From contig NC_053391.1 of the NCBI RefSeq assembly GCF_905171765.1, forward strand, positions 148,371,917 through 148,435,916: DNA of 64,000 nucleotides, in the 5' to 3' direction. This document shows, piece by piece, positions 42,905 to 53,690 of the stretch (positions are counted from its first letter, which is position 1; the number at the start of each line of letters is the position of its first letter). The notes under the pieces were generated by a model that saw nothing but the letters and a program-made list of their open reading frames with translations, did not search any database and had not been told where the DNA came from. The position numbers and the translations under genes are program-made. This DNA comes from Bufo bufo (taxonomy: Eukaryota > Chordata > Amphibia > Anura > Bufonidae).

Positions 42905-44093
42905 TGCAAATATGACTTTAGCAGAAATGAAAGCACTTAGGGATCTGGCTTCGGACCATTAAGTCAGCGGACAAAGGTGGTGGGGTTGTGGTCATGGACT
43001 CCAGATCCTACGTGGAAGAGATCAGACTCCAGTTAGCTGACACTAAGGTGTATGAAAGAATTTACAATGATCTGAAATTTATGTTGCTTAGAGAGCTAAA
43101 AGATATACTGAACAAAGCTAGAGATGGGGCTATTATTGATGACAAATTATTAACTTTTCTATATTGTGAGAAACCAGTTACACTTATATTATACACTCTG
43201 CTAAAGATTCATAAGTCATTGACCTCCCCCCCAGCACGCCCTATAGTTTCGGGTAGAGACTCCTTGTTTTGCAATTTAGCGGTCTTTCTTGATAAAATTC
43301 TGCTCCCATTTGCCACGTCAGCTAAATCGTATATAAAAGATACAAGCGATTTTTAGTCCAAAATAGAAAATCTCATAATTCCTTCTGGGGTCTTGCTGGC
43401 GTCTTTTGAAGTGGTGAGTCTATATACCTCTATATAGAACACGATTTGGGTCTACAAGCAATACAAGATAACCTACAGAGGACACATTATAGTAATAATT
43501 GCAAAGATTTTCTAATTGCTTTGTTGAGATTTATACTCACACGCAATTATTTTTTATTTCAGGATGATTTTTTTCTCCAACTATGTGGGACCGTGATGGG
43601 GTCTAATGTGGCGCCGGCCTACGCAAATCTTTACATGTCACATCTTGAGGAGTCCTTTATCTATGTGAGCCACCATTTCAGCCATGTGCTGGCATTGCAT
43701 AGATGAAATTTTCCTAATTTGGGTCGGCGCCACAGAGGACCTCATGGCGTTCATTGGACCACAATTTTCTCAATACTATTGATCCTAGTGTCAAGTTTAC
43801 CTTAATTTATTCAAGTGAAACAATACAGTTTCTGGACACTCAGGTCAGTATTTGTGAGGGAAGGTTAGCTACTGATTTATTTGTAAAGCCAACTGATAAA
43901 AACACTCTACTACGCTTTGAAAGCCATCACCCCAGACCCATGATTAGATCGTTACTGTTTAGCCAGATGCTGCGGGTTAAAATGATTGTTCAGGATACAG
44001 CTCTGGTAGAAACCAGATTGCATGAAATGGGGTACAAATTACGGACAAGAGGATACCCAAAAAAACTTATCCTATAAAATCTAGAGAAAACTA
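42905..44093 (+). pseudogene. Penelope-like reverse transcriptase, right copy
   Basis: Begins within ADKGGGVVVMDSRSYVEE, the conserved N-terminal motif of Penelope-like enzymes (about 42969-43022). It continues with TLLKIHKSLTSPPARPIVSG and FLDKILLPFATSAKSYIKDT, then a stop near 43354. After frame changes: GLQAIQDNLQRTHYS, GTVMGSNVAPAYANLYMSHL (motif B complete here), then CIDEIFLIWVGATED across a shift near 43700, and IQFLDTQVSICEGRLATD to 44077. Stops and shifts make it inactive. It should copy element RNA primed from nicked DNA. Confidence 0.87.
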
Positions 44094-44299
44094 AATCTTT
44101 AAGTAAAGAGGAGATCAGAAAGGGGTCAGGGGGCTCTAAACAAACGAAAGTGAGAATTCCCTTTGTGTCAGATTATAGTACAAATAGTGGCAGTATTTCT
44201 ACTATTTAGAAAAAGCACTGGAGAATACTTACCAGTAATTTTGAGAATGTTGAATAGTTTAAACCTCCGCCTCTGTGCTCATACCGCAGAAATCGAAAT

Positions 44300-44809
44300 T
44301 TGGGTGACAGACTTGTGAAATCCGACATAGGATCTTCCAAAGTGACTTGTGAGACATATTTTGGGTCCACCCGTAGAGGGTGTTATGCGTGCTATAATTG
44401 TGTTAATTGTTCCCTCATGTTACGAGGTGACTCATTTGTTCACCCCACTTCGGGTAAGACGATAAAAATCAAACAATACCTAACATGTGATTCGGCCTAT
44501 GTGATTTATTTAGTGATGTGCCCCTGCCACCTTTTGTATGTGGGCGAAACCACTTGGGATTTAAAAACCCGGTTAAATCAACCCAGATACTCGATCAGGA
44601 AGCAAAAATTTGATCTACCAGTATCAAAACATTTCACTGAGGCGAAACATTCCGAACGAGACCTACGGTTCAGAATTTTAGAACAAATACCCAGTCTAGG
44701 ACGTGGGGGTGACAGGACCACATTATTAAAGAGGAGAGAGCTTTACTGGATTCATACATTAGAAACACTGAAACCTCAGGGCTTAAATGTGGAATTTAAG
44801 GTCATTTAG
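44300..44809 (+). CDS. Penelope-like GIY-YIG endonuclease domain (open, 169 codons)
   Basis: This is the C-terminal domain of the Penelope-like polyprotein, which nicks DNA to start target-primed reverse transcription. Residues 28-37 form a CX2CX2CX2C cysteine cluster (CYACYNCVNC). The GIY-YIG core follows: AYVIYLVMCPCHLLYVGETT at residues 66-85, with the usual GIY/YIG replaced by VIY and YVG. LKTRLNQPRYSIRK supplies the expected arginine, and ERDLRFRILEQI and RGGDRTTLLKRRELYWIHTL complete the fold. In the full element it would be fused to the RT ending near 44090, with a stop and frame changes between. As it stands it is an open remnant with no known promoter, so expression is doubtful. Confidence 0.7.
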   Translation: MGDRLVKSDIGSSKVTCETYFGSTRRGCYACYNCVNCSLMLRGDSFVHPTSGKTIKIKQYLTCDSAYVIYLVMCPCHLLYVGETTWDLKTRLNQPRYSIRKQKFDLPVSKHFTEAKHSERDLRFRILEQIPSLGRGGDRTTLLKRRELYWIHTLETLKPQGLNVEFKVI

Positions 44810-46177
44810 ACAGTCTCCACCATTGATGTATATGTTTTATTCTGTAACTCTAATATGTGGGAAACAACATGTGCCGTTTTAATAATTGTTTTTTTCTGTC
44901 GTTTATAGGACAGGATTGGCTGGTTGAACATCTGGAACAGTCACGCTGGGGGTTGAATGGAGGGACCATATAGGCGATCCATGATTATGATTATAAAATA
45001 TATTTTTCTAAAGTGTTGGTTGGGAGGCCACATGACTTGGGACCGCTTTTGATTTCTCGCACGCCATTGTCTCTGACTCCGTCGCTCCTCTGCCCCCCTT
45101 CCTTTTTTTAGGGGCCGGGGACATGGAAGTGACGGACTCATGACACTGTCCATTAAACAAGTTATTATTAAGCAGTTATATGATTCATTATGCTCTAATT
45201 ATGTAATTTGACCTATGCTCCCCCCTTGAATTGGGTGGGCACTCGGGATCACACAAAGGTGACACCTTAGTCCCCAGCCCTAATAGGTTCCAGGGACACC
45301 TTCAAGCAGCCTCTTGGGTGGTCCCTGTATACCCCTGGGGGTCAGCCTGGGTATAGGTATGCTGGAAGATCTTGAAAGGGTGTATGCTGTTGGCTGTGGC
45401 TCTATAGCGCCCCCCTACAAGACATGGAGACACGGGAACTGGTGATCACTCACGGGTTTACTGTGGTCCTGCCAGCTGTATCTAATGTGAAGTGCGGGGC
45501 TATGAGTTACTAAGTTCATTTTGGTTCATTTGTATATTTTTATATTGCTCGTACGGAGGACAAGGGGTGTGCCGGCCAGTATAGGCATGAGCATGCGTCC
45601 TGAACACAGTCGAGCGAGCGGCCATCTTTGATGTGGTTCCCATACCCTTGGACATATTCTCGTGTCTCGCGAGAGCACGAACAGTGGCGCATTCGCAAGC
45701 CGCTTTTCTGGACGCCAAGCTGGTTCCAACATGCCATCATGACCAAGCGTGACGATTCCACATGCTTTTAAGGTTCTAATTAAGTTGTAATTGATATTCA
45801 CTGAGCACTGTTTTATATATTTATTGATAATCATGTATATGTATTAACACTATTACCAATTTTTAAACTGTATGCCCTTCATATGTATTATTATGTATTC
45901 TATGATTGAAGAATCATGACATCACTATGTTTTGACAGATGAATTATGTTTTTAAAGTCACTTTCTATATTTATATAGCACTTTATTAATCAATTATGGA
46001 TTTTTACTACAGTATGTAAATTGCTTGCACTATTTATGCATGACACCATGCACATGTTATTCAGCTGGACAAAGGCTCCATTGAGAGAGCTGAAACGTTG
46101 CTGTCAGATGGGTTAATAAAACATCCACTTTTTTTCATCACAATTTGGAGTGCTGCCATCTTTCTTCAACATATATA

Positions 46178-47212
46178 CACTCACTTAAAGAATTATTAGG
46201 AACACCTGTTCTATTTCTCATTAATGCAATTATCTAGTCAACCAATCACATGGCAGTTGCTTCAATGCATTTAGGGGTGTGGTCCTGGTCAAGACAATCT
46301 CCTAAAATCCAAACTGAATGTCAGAATGGGAAAGAAAGGTGATTTAAGCAATTTTGAGCGTGGCATGGTTGTTGGTGCCAGACGGGCCAGTCTGAGTATT
46401 TCACAATCTGCTCAGTTACTGGGATTTTCATGCACAACCATTTCTAGGGTTTACAAAGAATGGTGTGAAAAGGGAAAAACATCCAGTATGCGGCAGTGCC
46501 TTGTGGATGCTAGAGGTCAGAGGAGAATGGGCCGACTGATTCAAGCTGATAGAAGAGCAACGTTGACTGAAATAACCACTCGTTACAACCGAGGTATGCA
46601 GCAAAGCATTTGTGAAGCCAGAACACGCACAACCTTGAGGCGGATGGGCTACAACAGCAGAAGACCCCACCGGGTACCACTCATCTCCACTACAAATAGG
46701 AAAAAGAGGCTACAATTTGCACGAGCTCACCAAAATTGGACTGTTGAAGACTGGAAAAATGTGGCCTGGTCTGATGAGTCTCAATTTCTGTTGAGACATT
46801 CAAAGGGTAGAGTCCGAATTTGGCGTAAACAGAATGAGAACATGTATCCATCCTCTGATGGCTACTTCCAACAGGATAATACACCATGTCACAAAGCTCG
46901 AATCATTTCAAATTGGTTTCTTGAACATGACAATGAGTTCACTGTACTAAAATGGCCCCCACAGTCACCAGATCTCAACCCAATAGAGCATCTTTGGGAT
47001 GTGGTGGAACGGGAGCTTCGTGCCCTGGATGTGCATCCCTCAAATCTCCATAAACTGCAAGATGCTATCCTATCAATATGGGCCAACATTTCTAAAGAAT
47101 GCTATCAGCACCTTGTTGAATCAATGCCACGTAGAATTAAGGCAGTTCTGAAGGCAAAAGGGGGTCCAACACCGTATTAGTATGGTGTTCCTAATAATTC
47201 TTTAGGTGAGTG
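46178..47212 (+). mobile_element. Tc1/mariner transposon, DD36E type, internally deleted (1,035 bp)
   Basis: Ends CACTCACTTAAAGAATTATT and AATAATTCTTTAGGTGAGTG, flanked by TA (46176-46177 and 47213-47214). The terminal AATTATTAGGAACACC is similar in style to the DD37E element at 725, which ends in AATTATTAGGCAA. It holds one open transposase frame with an internal deletion. Confidence 0.92.
46326..47180 (+). CDS. DD36E Tc1-like transposase with in-frame internal deletion (284 aa)
   Basis: The open frame starts MGKKGDLSNFERGMVVGARR with helix-turn-helix SISQSAQLLGFSCTTISRVY (residues 24-43) and a second DNA-binding part to about 115. Catalytic residues are D150 in AWSDESQF, D184 in FQQDNTPCHK and E221 in SPDLNPIEHLW, with 36 residues between the last two. 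Only 33 residues separate the first two aspartates, while the intact DD37E relative at 1053 has 92. About 55-60 residues, including the glycine-rich GGGVMVWG-type strand, are therefore missing without loss of frame. The protein is probably inactive as a transposase. It could still bind the ends through its N-terminus; that is a guess. Confidence 0.85.
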   Translation: MGKKGDLSNFERGMVVGARRASLSISQSAQLLGFSCTTISRVYKEWCEKGKTSSMRQCLVDARGQRRMGRLIQADRRATLTEITTRYNRGMQQSICEARTRTTLRRMGYNSRRPHRVPLISTTNRKKRLQFARAHQNWTVEDWKNVAWSDESQFLLRHSKGRVRIWRKQNENMYPSSDGYFQQDNTPCHKARIISNWFLEHDNEFTVLKWPPQSPDLNPIEHLWDVVERELRALDVHPSNLHKLQDAILSIWANISKECYQHLVESMPRRIKAVLKAKGGPTPY

Positions 47213-47585
47213 TACATAGTACACAGGTTAAAAAAATTCACTAATTTGTCTGTTACATTTACGGGTGAAATTCACCAATTTTGGGGTGTGATGTACCACT
47301 GCTATACCTAGTAGACAGGTAAAAAAAAATCACTAATTTGTCTGTTACATTTTCAGGTGAAATTAGCCAATTTTTGGCTGTGATATACCCCTGCTCTACC
47401 TAGTTGCCAGCTTAATAAATTTCACAAATTTTTCTTTAAAATTTTCGGGTTGACATTTTACAATTTTTGACGTGAATAAACCCCTGCTCTGCATAGGTGA
47501 CAGGGACCGAAATTTTTAAAAATAATCAGTTCCATTGGTTGCTGTTGTTTTTCTTTTGTTTGTATACATAACTATCTTTATTAAT
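47213..47585. repeat. Tandem repeat, about 92-bp units
   Basis: Units begin near 47213, 47305, 47397 and 47490 with TACMTAGTNGACAGG-like sequence and contain TTCACTAATTTGTCTGTTAC and GTGATATACCCCTGCTC motifs. Three full units and a partial fourth are seen. Confidence 0.8.
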
Positions 47586-48114
47586 GAGAAATGGACCTCA
47601 TAAGTCTTCTATCTTTTTGTCTACACTGTATCTGTCAACAAAAGTGTATAAGATTGTTGTTAATTTACTTCTGTTAATAAAACAGTTTAAAAAAATATAT
47701 AGAATTGTTGCTGCTTTGTCAGTTACATTTTTCAAAACTGCGACTCCCCTGTGCCGCCCTTAGATAAATGTCAGTGCTGCTCAGATAGACCACATTATCT
47801 GATAGTCTGTTAGCATTCAGCTTCATTATTCTTGTAAGCTGCATTCTCTTGTCAATTGCCTTGCATATTATAAACGCACACTGCTGGATACATATTCACA
47901 CAAGCCTACATTGCTCAGTCCAATACAATGTAGCTACCAGATCAAGCACACTGATACAGAGTATCTTCTATACAAACACAATTCCACAATTCAGGCACTA
48001 GGTGTCTATATCACACACATAAACCTACTATTGCACATATGCCCTCTTACTGTCCCTGTATTGATTTATTTGAACCCTCCACTGTCCTCTGCCTAAAACT
48101 AAATGCACTACACC
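47586..48114. other. No gene recognised
   Basis: AT-rich sequence leading to the hammerhead-like site at 48118. The right part could be a Penelope-type terminal repeat. Nothing else is seen. Confidence 0.35.
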
Positions 48115-48117
48115 ACC

Positions 48118-48160
48118 CCTCCCGACATGTTTCGCCACATGTGTGGCTTCGTCAGGGTAG
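48118..48160 (-). ncRNA. Hammerhead-ribozyme-like motif (candidate)
   Basis: On the minus strand: CCC, CTGACGA (48155-48149), a GCCACA/TGTGGC hairpin, GAAAC (48133-48129), AT, GTC (48126-48124), then GGGAGGGG that can pair back. All conserved core positions of a hammerhead (CUGANGA, GAA, and NUH before the cut) are present. One extra A lies before stem II, and stem III is only the AC/GT pair closed by a two-base loop, as in minimal versions reported from Penelope-like elements. Unlike 10450 and 35598 it is a single copy, not a palindrome. Confidence 0.45.
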
Positions 48161-48170
48161 ATAAGGGTAT

Positions 48171-48765
48171 TGGTGTCTGCGCACTTGATATAGCCCTGTT
48201 AAATAAACATTCATTCCCCGCCCTCCTTCCATCAACCACTTGCTGTCCCTCTTACCATGAATGACAGACTGTTTGTCTGTAGTGAACGCGAGCACAAACA
48301 CATCAGTGTGACGCCTGCGCTCCAGCCCCTCTACCTGTCTCCTACTGGCTCCAGCTCTGCTCCCCCTCCCTACTCTCGGCGCTCACCGTTCTTTATCCAA
48401 TGAGGGGAGAGCACGGCTGAATAGATTATTCCTTATGCATTCAACTAATGTATACTAAAATATCTCAGTATATACAGTGTGTCTATGAGTAGACTGCTCA
48501 AGGATTTTGGGGCATCTATAAGCTTTATTACATTATAAAAGAGGGACATACTTATACAGTACCTGATTAAATATGATGTAAACTACATTATTTCATACAT
48601 GATTGAATTTGATATATTAACTTATGCTTATACAATACCTGATTAAACATTATTTGATACATGATTGGATTTTATATAAACTACATTGACCCCATATCCA
48701 ATGGAGCAGAAAAAATTTGAATGTGTAATTAAACATAATTAAATAAAATAAAAAGACAGTGATCC

Positions 48766-48769
<4 letters not shown>
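48171..48769. other. No gene recognised
   Basis: GC-balanced until 48420, then AT-rich with a duplicated TATACAGTACCTGATTAAAT / TATACAATACCTGATTAAAC segment (about 60 bp apart) and repeated CATGATTGRATTTNATATA motifs. Confidence 0.4.

Positions 48770-48803
<34 letters not shown>
48770..48803. repeat. (TA)n microsatellite
   Basis: About 17 TA repeats. Confidence 0.95.
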
Positions 48804-48808
<5 letters not shown>

Positions 48809-49680
48809 AATTATAAACTTATCACACTTTATTATACACAAATGAATGTGATTACAGTGTACTCAATTTTTGTTACACAGTTAATTCAATAGTCATACTA
48901 CCAAATTAATCTATACATCACGTCGGCCGGAGTGGTGACATCATATGTCACTGCGCACAGGATTTTGTGTAGCATCTTCAATTAAGATTGAGGCGGCCAG
49001 TTCTTTGCGCTCAAACAGATGAGGTAAGTAGGATTTTTGTATATTTTTTACCCCCATTCAGTGAAAATCAATTAGTTACCACGAAGCATGAGGAAATAAC
49101 GATTTTATAACACCCCGGAGTGGTATTACCATTTCTGCACTCTGCTACTGTCTCTAATGGTTAACATAAATGTCATCTGTGTATTTATTTCAGGTCCTTT
49201 GTCACTTTGCATTGATAATGTTGCACTGAAACTCTAATGTTCATGTAATGTTCCTGGTTCACCAGAAGGTGACAGCGTATATGGCAGAAAGATCCTTATA
49301 TAGAATGGAACTTACCATTTCATTCTCCCTCTTTTGGGCAGAAGTGGGCCAGTCCTGTTTCCTACCAAAGGGATGGGTTGCAGTTCTAGTTTTTTCCAGT
49401 TTAGACTTGATAGTCCATATGAGATACATGATAGATGTAGTAGTGAGAAAAAAGTTCCACCTCCTGCAGCAGAGGTCTCAAAAGGGAAGTAGCTCATAGA
49501 GCACCATGACTCCTTGCAAATTTACTCACTGAGTGTCAGAAGGGGGTTAACAGCCAAAGGCACCCCAATCCAGGGATACCAGAACAACCCGAAAGTGACG
49601 GTACCAGGCAGGAGCACCATTGGGGGAGTACCACACCACTCGGCATAGACCTTGGACATGATCGGCCCTGGGGAGCAGCA
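48804..49680. other. No gene; possible LTR-like stretch
   Basis: From about 49230 to 49680 the sequence has LTR-like features (TATATAGAATGG promoter-like motif, purine-rich AGAAAAAAG). I find no paired termini or target duplication, so this is only a suggestion. Confidence 0.3.
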
Positions 49681-49766
49681 CGTTGCACTTTGTGGTGAAT
49701 CAAATTTTCCCTGAAATTCTGATTGAATTCCACTTTGTGGAGTTCGATTCACTCAACACTATTTAC
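49681..49766. repeat. hAT-like terminus (TAGTGTTGAGTGAATCGAAC, reverse)
   Basis: GGTGAATCAAATTTTCCC, then TTCGATTCACTCAACACTA at the end. The minus-strand start TAGTGTTGAGTGAATCGAAC resembles other TAGTGTT ends here. The partner end is not in the neighbourhood. Confidence 0.45.
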
Positions 49767-49789
49767 ACTTTGCTCTAAAAATGACATGA

Positions 49790-50515
49790 TGTCCTTATTG
49801 TTTTTTGGTCAATGTCATTACAGCATCACCAAATTTGTATTGTTTTTATCAAATTTATTTTAAAGAATAAAAACATTGGGGAAAAAATCTAAATATTATT
49901 TGCATCACCATTTTCTGACAGCCATAACTTTTTATATTTCCATATAGAATGTTCTATTTAGTTTTTATTAGTAAAATGTTTTGGGTGCATACAACTTTTT
50001 AACTATTTATTCTATTTTTTTGTTAACAAGGTGACTAAAAAAAATGGTAAATCATGTTTTTATTATTTTTCCCATACGGGTTTGACCATGCAGGAAAAAT
50101 ATTTTTTGAAAGTGGCAATGTTTATTTTTTTATTTTTTGTTTAAACTTTTTTTAAATTTTGACTTAATAACTTTTAGCCATCTTGCTAGAAGCAAGAACC
50201 TGGGATATTTTGATCCCTGGTCCCATAAACCATAATTAAGAACTATTATGGTGAACTGGATTCTGCTGTTCTGACTGCTAAGCTGTGCCTCGTGCAGAGC
50301 TTTGCACGAAGATTACCATGACAGGCCTGGGAACCTTCAGTAGCCCTCAGGCTGTCATGGTAACTGATTGAAGCCCCGATTTCACTGTGGGGACTCCGAT
50401 TGAAAGGCAATCGAAAAACTCAGTCTGGAAGGCTCTGGAAAGCTCCCTCTACCTAACTCCACAGATGCAACGATTGCTTTTGAACGTAACATCTGGGGTT
50501 AAATGACTGGTTTCT
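49790..50515. repeat. Fragment of a TTAA-type repeat, right half
   Basis: T-rich body, then GCAGAGCTTTGCACGAAGAT and CATGACAGGCCTGGGAACC with an inverted CAGGCTGTCATGGTAAC. The style matches the right part of the TTAA element at 29086-31152. No termini are clear. Confidence 0.4.
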
Positions 50516-51000
50516 GTATCATCACCGATCCTTGTCTTTACAGTGCAGAGCATGCTCTATTATACAGCTTCCACCATATGGAGGGGCTCAGCACAGCAGC
50601 CAGTTCAAGACCTTGCACATAATGCCATACAAGGGGTTAACAGAATTTATAGAATTGCTTAACAGAAGCCATATGGGCCATAGACACAATGGACAGCATG
50701 GGACCTCATTGAATTGTATGGGAGAGCTTTCTAGGCATGCTCTGTGAGACTGTGAAAAAGTCAGGAGGGAGCTGATAAGATTTGACAATTACCTATTGTG
50801 AATGGTGGATCCCATGTTATCTTTGTATATAGGTAATATAGGTTACATTCCAATTCTGCCTGGATCATTAGATATAACATCACCAAAATTCTTTAAAAAT
50901 ATGTTTAACAAAAAAAGTGATTTAAACTATAGGTCATTTTCTGATGACACAATCCCTTTAAGGTGTTAAATACTGTAGAAAAAAAGCATTTAATAGATGA
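50516..51000. repeat. Probable TTAA MITE right end near 50955
   Basis: CATTTTCTGATGACACAATC then CCTTTAAGG near 50940-50965 resembles the TGACA...TTCCCTTTAA ends of the elements at 9406 and 9900. A left end was not identified. Confidence 0.4.
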
Positions 51001-53040
51001 GCCTTTCCTCATCATCCTCTACCATTACATTGAGATTATTTTTGAGAGCCAACACATTCAGTATTTTTTGTTATTTATGTAATTGAAGTGAATTTCCGGT
51101 TATTTTTTACTTTTTTTTGGTAATGAGGCTCTCTGTCTCAGTATTTGCTGCCTTTGTCTTTTACACAGCTAATTTTCTTCTCTATAATTCTTAATCTCTC
51201 ACCGCTGCCTTCTTGTTTTTTCATTTATTGCACTTGGGTACATTGGTCTTCTGTTGCTAATACTTTTATGGTGGGCTTAATAGGGTGTTCAGGGGGAGTT
51301 TTTGTCCCTATGGGGCTTGGATGTTTTTGATGGTAGCCCTGCTTGTCTTCATTCAAATGTCAGAGCATTGTGGTAATATATTTCTGAATCACAAAATTTC
51401 TATTAGGTATGATTTATATTAATCAATTCCATGGATACATTTGTATATGAATGCTGACTACATTCATGTATAAATGTTTACTGGATGAAAATGCTCTTTA
51501 GATAAAAGGAGCAAAAAAGCAGTTGAATTTTAAGAGCCATAAAGCATGCTAAAATAGCCACAATCATTATTACAGGAATCTGCTTTGATAAAGAACCAAG
51601 AATGTAGAAAGAGCAAAAAGATTATTTTATTCATATTCTAGTATGTCATTTTTATGTAGCTTTATTATGTGATTGTATTTTAATGGTATGAATGTTTCAT
51701 AGAGTCCTAGCAGCGAAGAATGTGTAATGTTGGTAGATTTCAGGAAGACTTCACAGTTTCAGGCAGCAATCGTCAAATTCAAGAGTTGGAACAAGTGGAA
51801 ATTGTACAAAAGAAATGTCATGAAATGTTTTGTACAACTTGAAAACTGTAGGGTATAGTAGATTGCTGAAAGGCTTAATGCTTAGTAAATCTGACAATGG
51901 TTGACTGACAGCAGTTACCTTATCCTAGACTAAGGTCTAAAATCTAAGCATTAATTGCCTAAACGTCAACCGCAAGACCAGGAAAAAATTGTGTCTACAC
52001 CCAATATCTGATTACTAGTAAAATTCTCCCCAAAAAGTTTATCAATACAAAGATTTTTTCTTGTAGATCTCTTGCTCTTCATGCCAGAAATACTGTACAT
52101 TCTCTAACTCCCTAGTAAAAACGTATTCTGCGTAGCTTCAGATATCTTCTTTGCTACCATTTGCCGATATTGCTCAAGTTCAGTACAAGTCCCAAACATA
52201 TGCACTATATTCACTACTTCATCATATCTCATACAGTGTGAACTCTCCTTCCACATTGTTGTTCAATCTCTCAGGAGTACAATTAAAAATTGTAATATTC
52301 AATGACTGTAATTAAGTGAGAGGAATTAAATAGATTTCTGATACTGTTTAGTGCTCATACAATCCACAGCATGCAAATACTATAATAACAAGACCAAAAG
52401 GAGCCCACATTCTTTTTTAGGAAATTATATGGTTTTAACTGGTCCATCTTAAAAAACTGTGCAAATGATGTAAACCTATATACTTGCCAAAATAAATGTG
52501 CATCAATCTTGTAGATTCAGTAAGGTGTGTATTTCAACAAAGTAAAGTAACATCCAAAGATCCCTTCATTTCAAAATAAATATAAAACATTGTCCCAAAC
52601 GTTTTGCAAAAGTGAATTAAGAGCATCCACAGTTTATCTATTTGTCCAGCTTCACTTTGTGTGATTTTATCCTGCAAGAGTCAATGAGTCTGCTTTTGGA
52701 GATCTGAAATCGCCATATGTGTCTTCTTTAATAAACACAAACTATAAAAATCTATAAGTTTGTAAAGAAGGATGAGACTGACAGCTCTCCTTCTTTGAGA
52801 TACATGTTTTTTTCCCGCATGATTATTGTCATTTTCACACTATAGTATAGCATTGTGTATTATACTAGATCATCTTAAAAATGTTTTGGTAATTCCATTT
52901 GGTCAGTGTTTTAGTATATCTAGGAATTAGGGCAAGACATAGCAATGTTATTTTCACAGTAGTGAACCTGCTAGATATGCTTAATTTCATTTTAAGCTAG
53001 GTCGTGATTCCTCCCTTTTATTTATAAAATGAAGAAGACT
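51001..53040. other. Gene-free stretch; possible old LINE remnant at 52100-52240
   Basis: Mostly AT-rich sequence without termini or tandem structure. On the minus strand near 52240-52115 a short open segment reads VVNIVHMFGTCTELEQYRQM, which could be a decayed LINE C-terminus. The evidence is weak. The part 51440-51900 looks like unique sequence. Confidence 0.35.
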
Positions 53041-53041
53041 T

Positions 53042-53400
53042 AGGGTACTTTCACACTAGCATTATTATTTTCCGGTATTGAAATCTGGTAAAGGGTCTCA
53101 ATACCGGAAAAAAACACACCAGTTTTGTCCTAATGCATTCTGAATGGAAATCAATAGGTTCAGTATGCATCCGGATGTCTTCCATTCCGTCCCTTGTACT
53201 GTATTTGACCGGGCAAGATACCGCAGCTTGCTGCAGTTTTTTTTCCAGCCAAAATCCCAGAACAATGCCGCACTTGCCGGATCCAGCATTAATTTCCATA
53301 GAGATGTATTAATGCCAGATCCAGTACCAAGTCTTCTGGAAATTAGCGCATCGCCGGATCCGGTTTTCTGGTCTGCGCCGGGATATAGGAGGAGCTAGTT
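53042..53400. repeat. Harbinger-type MITE fragment
   Basis: Starts GGGTACTTTCACACTAGCAT after TTA, similar to the GGCTACTTTCACACTTGCGT end at 41019. It is followed by CCGGTATTGAAAT and inverted CAATACCGG, and GGATCCGG units. The right inverted end is missing. Confidence 0.6.
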
Positions 53401-53439
53401 TCGCTTTTTAACTTTGAAAAAATTTAAATACCAGATCCG

Positions 53440-53617
53440 TATATATTTCTGAATCACAATATATATGAATGCACAATATGTGGAAAACTACTACTGATGT
53501 ATTTAGCCATAAAATATATACATATATTATAATATATTATAAATTCTAAATATATAATAATGCATGTAAATATATTATGGCTAAAAACTTATATATATAT
53601 ATATATATATATATATT
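53440..53617. repeat. AT-rich inverted repeat and TA microsatellite
   Basis: TTTAGCCATAAAATATAT at about 53500 pairs with ATATATTATGGCTAAAAA at about 53570, followed by about 13 TA repeats (53590-53616). Confidence 0.7.
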
Positions 53618-53690
53618 TCTGCCAGGATTTGAACTCCCAACCTTGTACAATAGAGGTAAGGACGTTAACCACTACACTATACAGCTATAT
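53618..53690 (-). repeat. tRNA-like SINE head, minus strand
   Basis: GCCAGGATTTGAACTCCCAA at the left is the reverse of a B box, and GTTAACCACTACACTATA further right is an A-box-like region. It mirrors the plus-strand copy at 53942. Confidence 0.6.

Larger units (their letters stand above)
42791..46170 (+). mobile_element. Penelope-like element, right (plus) arm of an inverted pair
   Basis: The coding direction is plus and the 3' end at 46170 (TTCTTCAACATATATA) mirrors the left arm's end. It extends about 200 bp further 5' than the left arm (42791-42990), so the two copies were 5'-truncated at different points. Order: reverse transcriptase, GIY-YIG endonuclease, long 3' untranslated region, terminal block with GAAACG and AATAAAAC near the end. 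A DD36E transposon begins 7 bases after it. Confidence 0.87.

Noticed and set aside
52115..52240. LINE reverse transcriptase C-terminus
   Set aside because: Only one short open segment is suggestive and no catalytic motif is present; not firm enough for a gene call.
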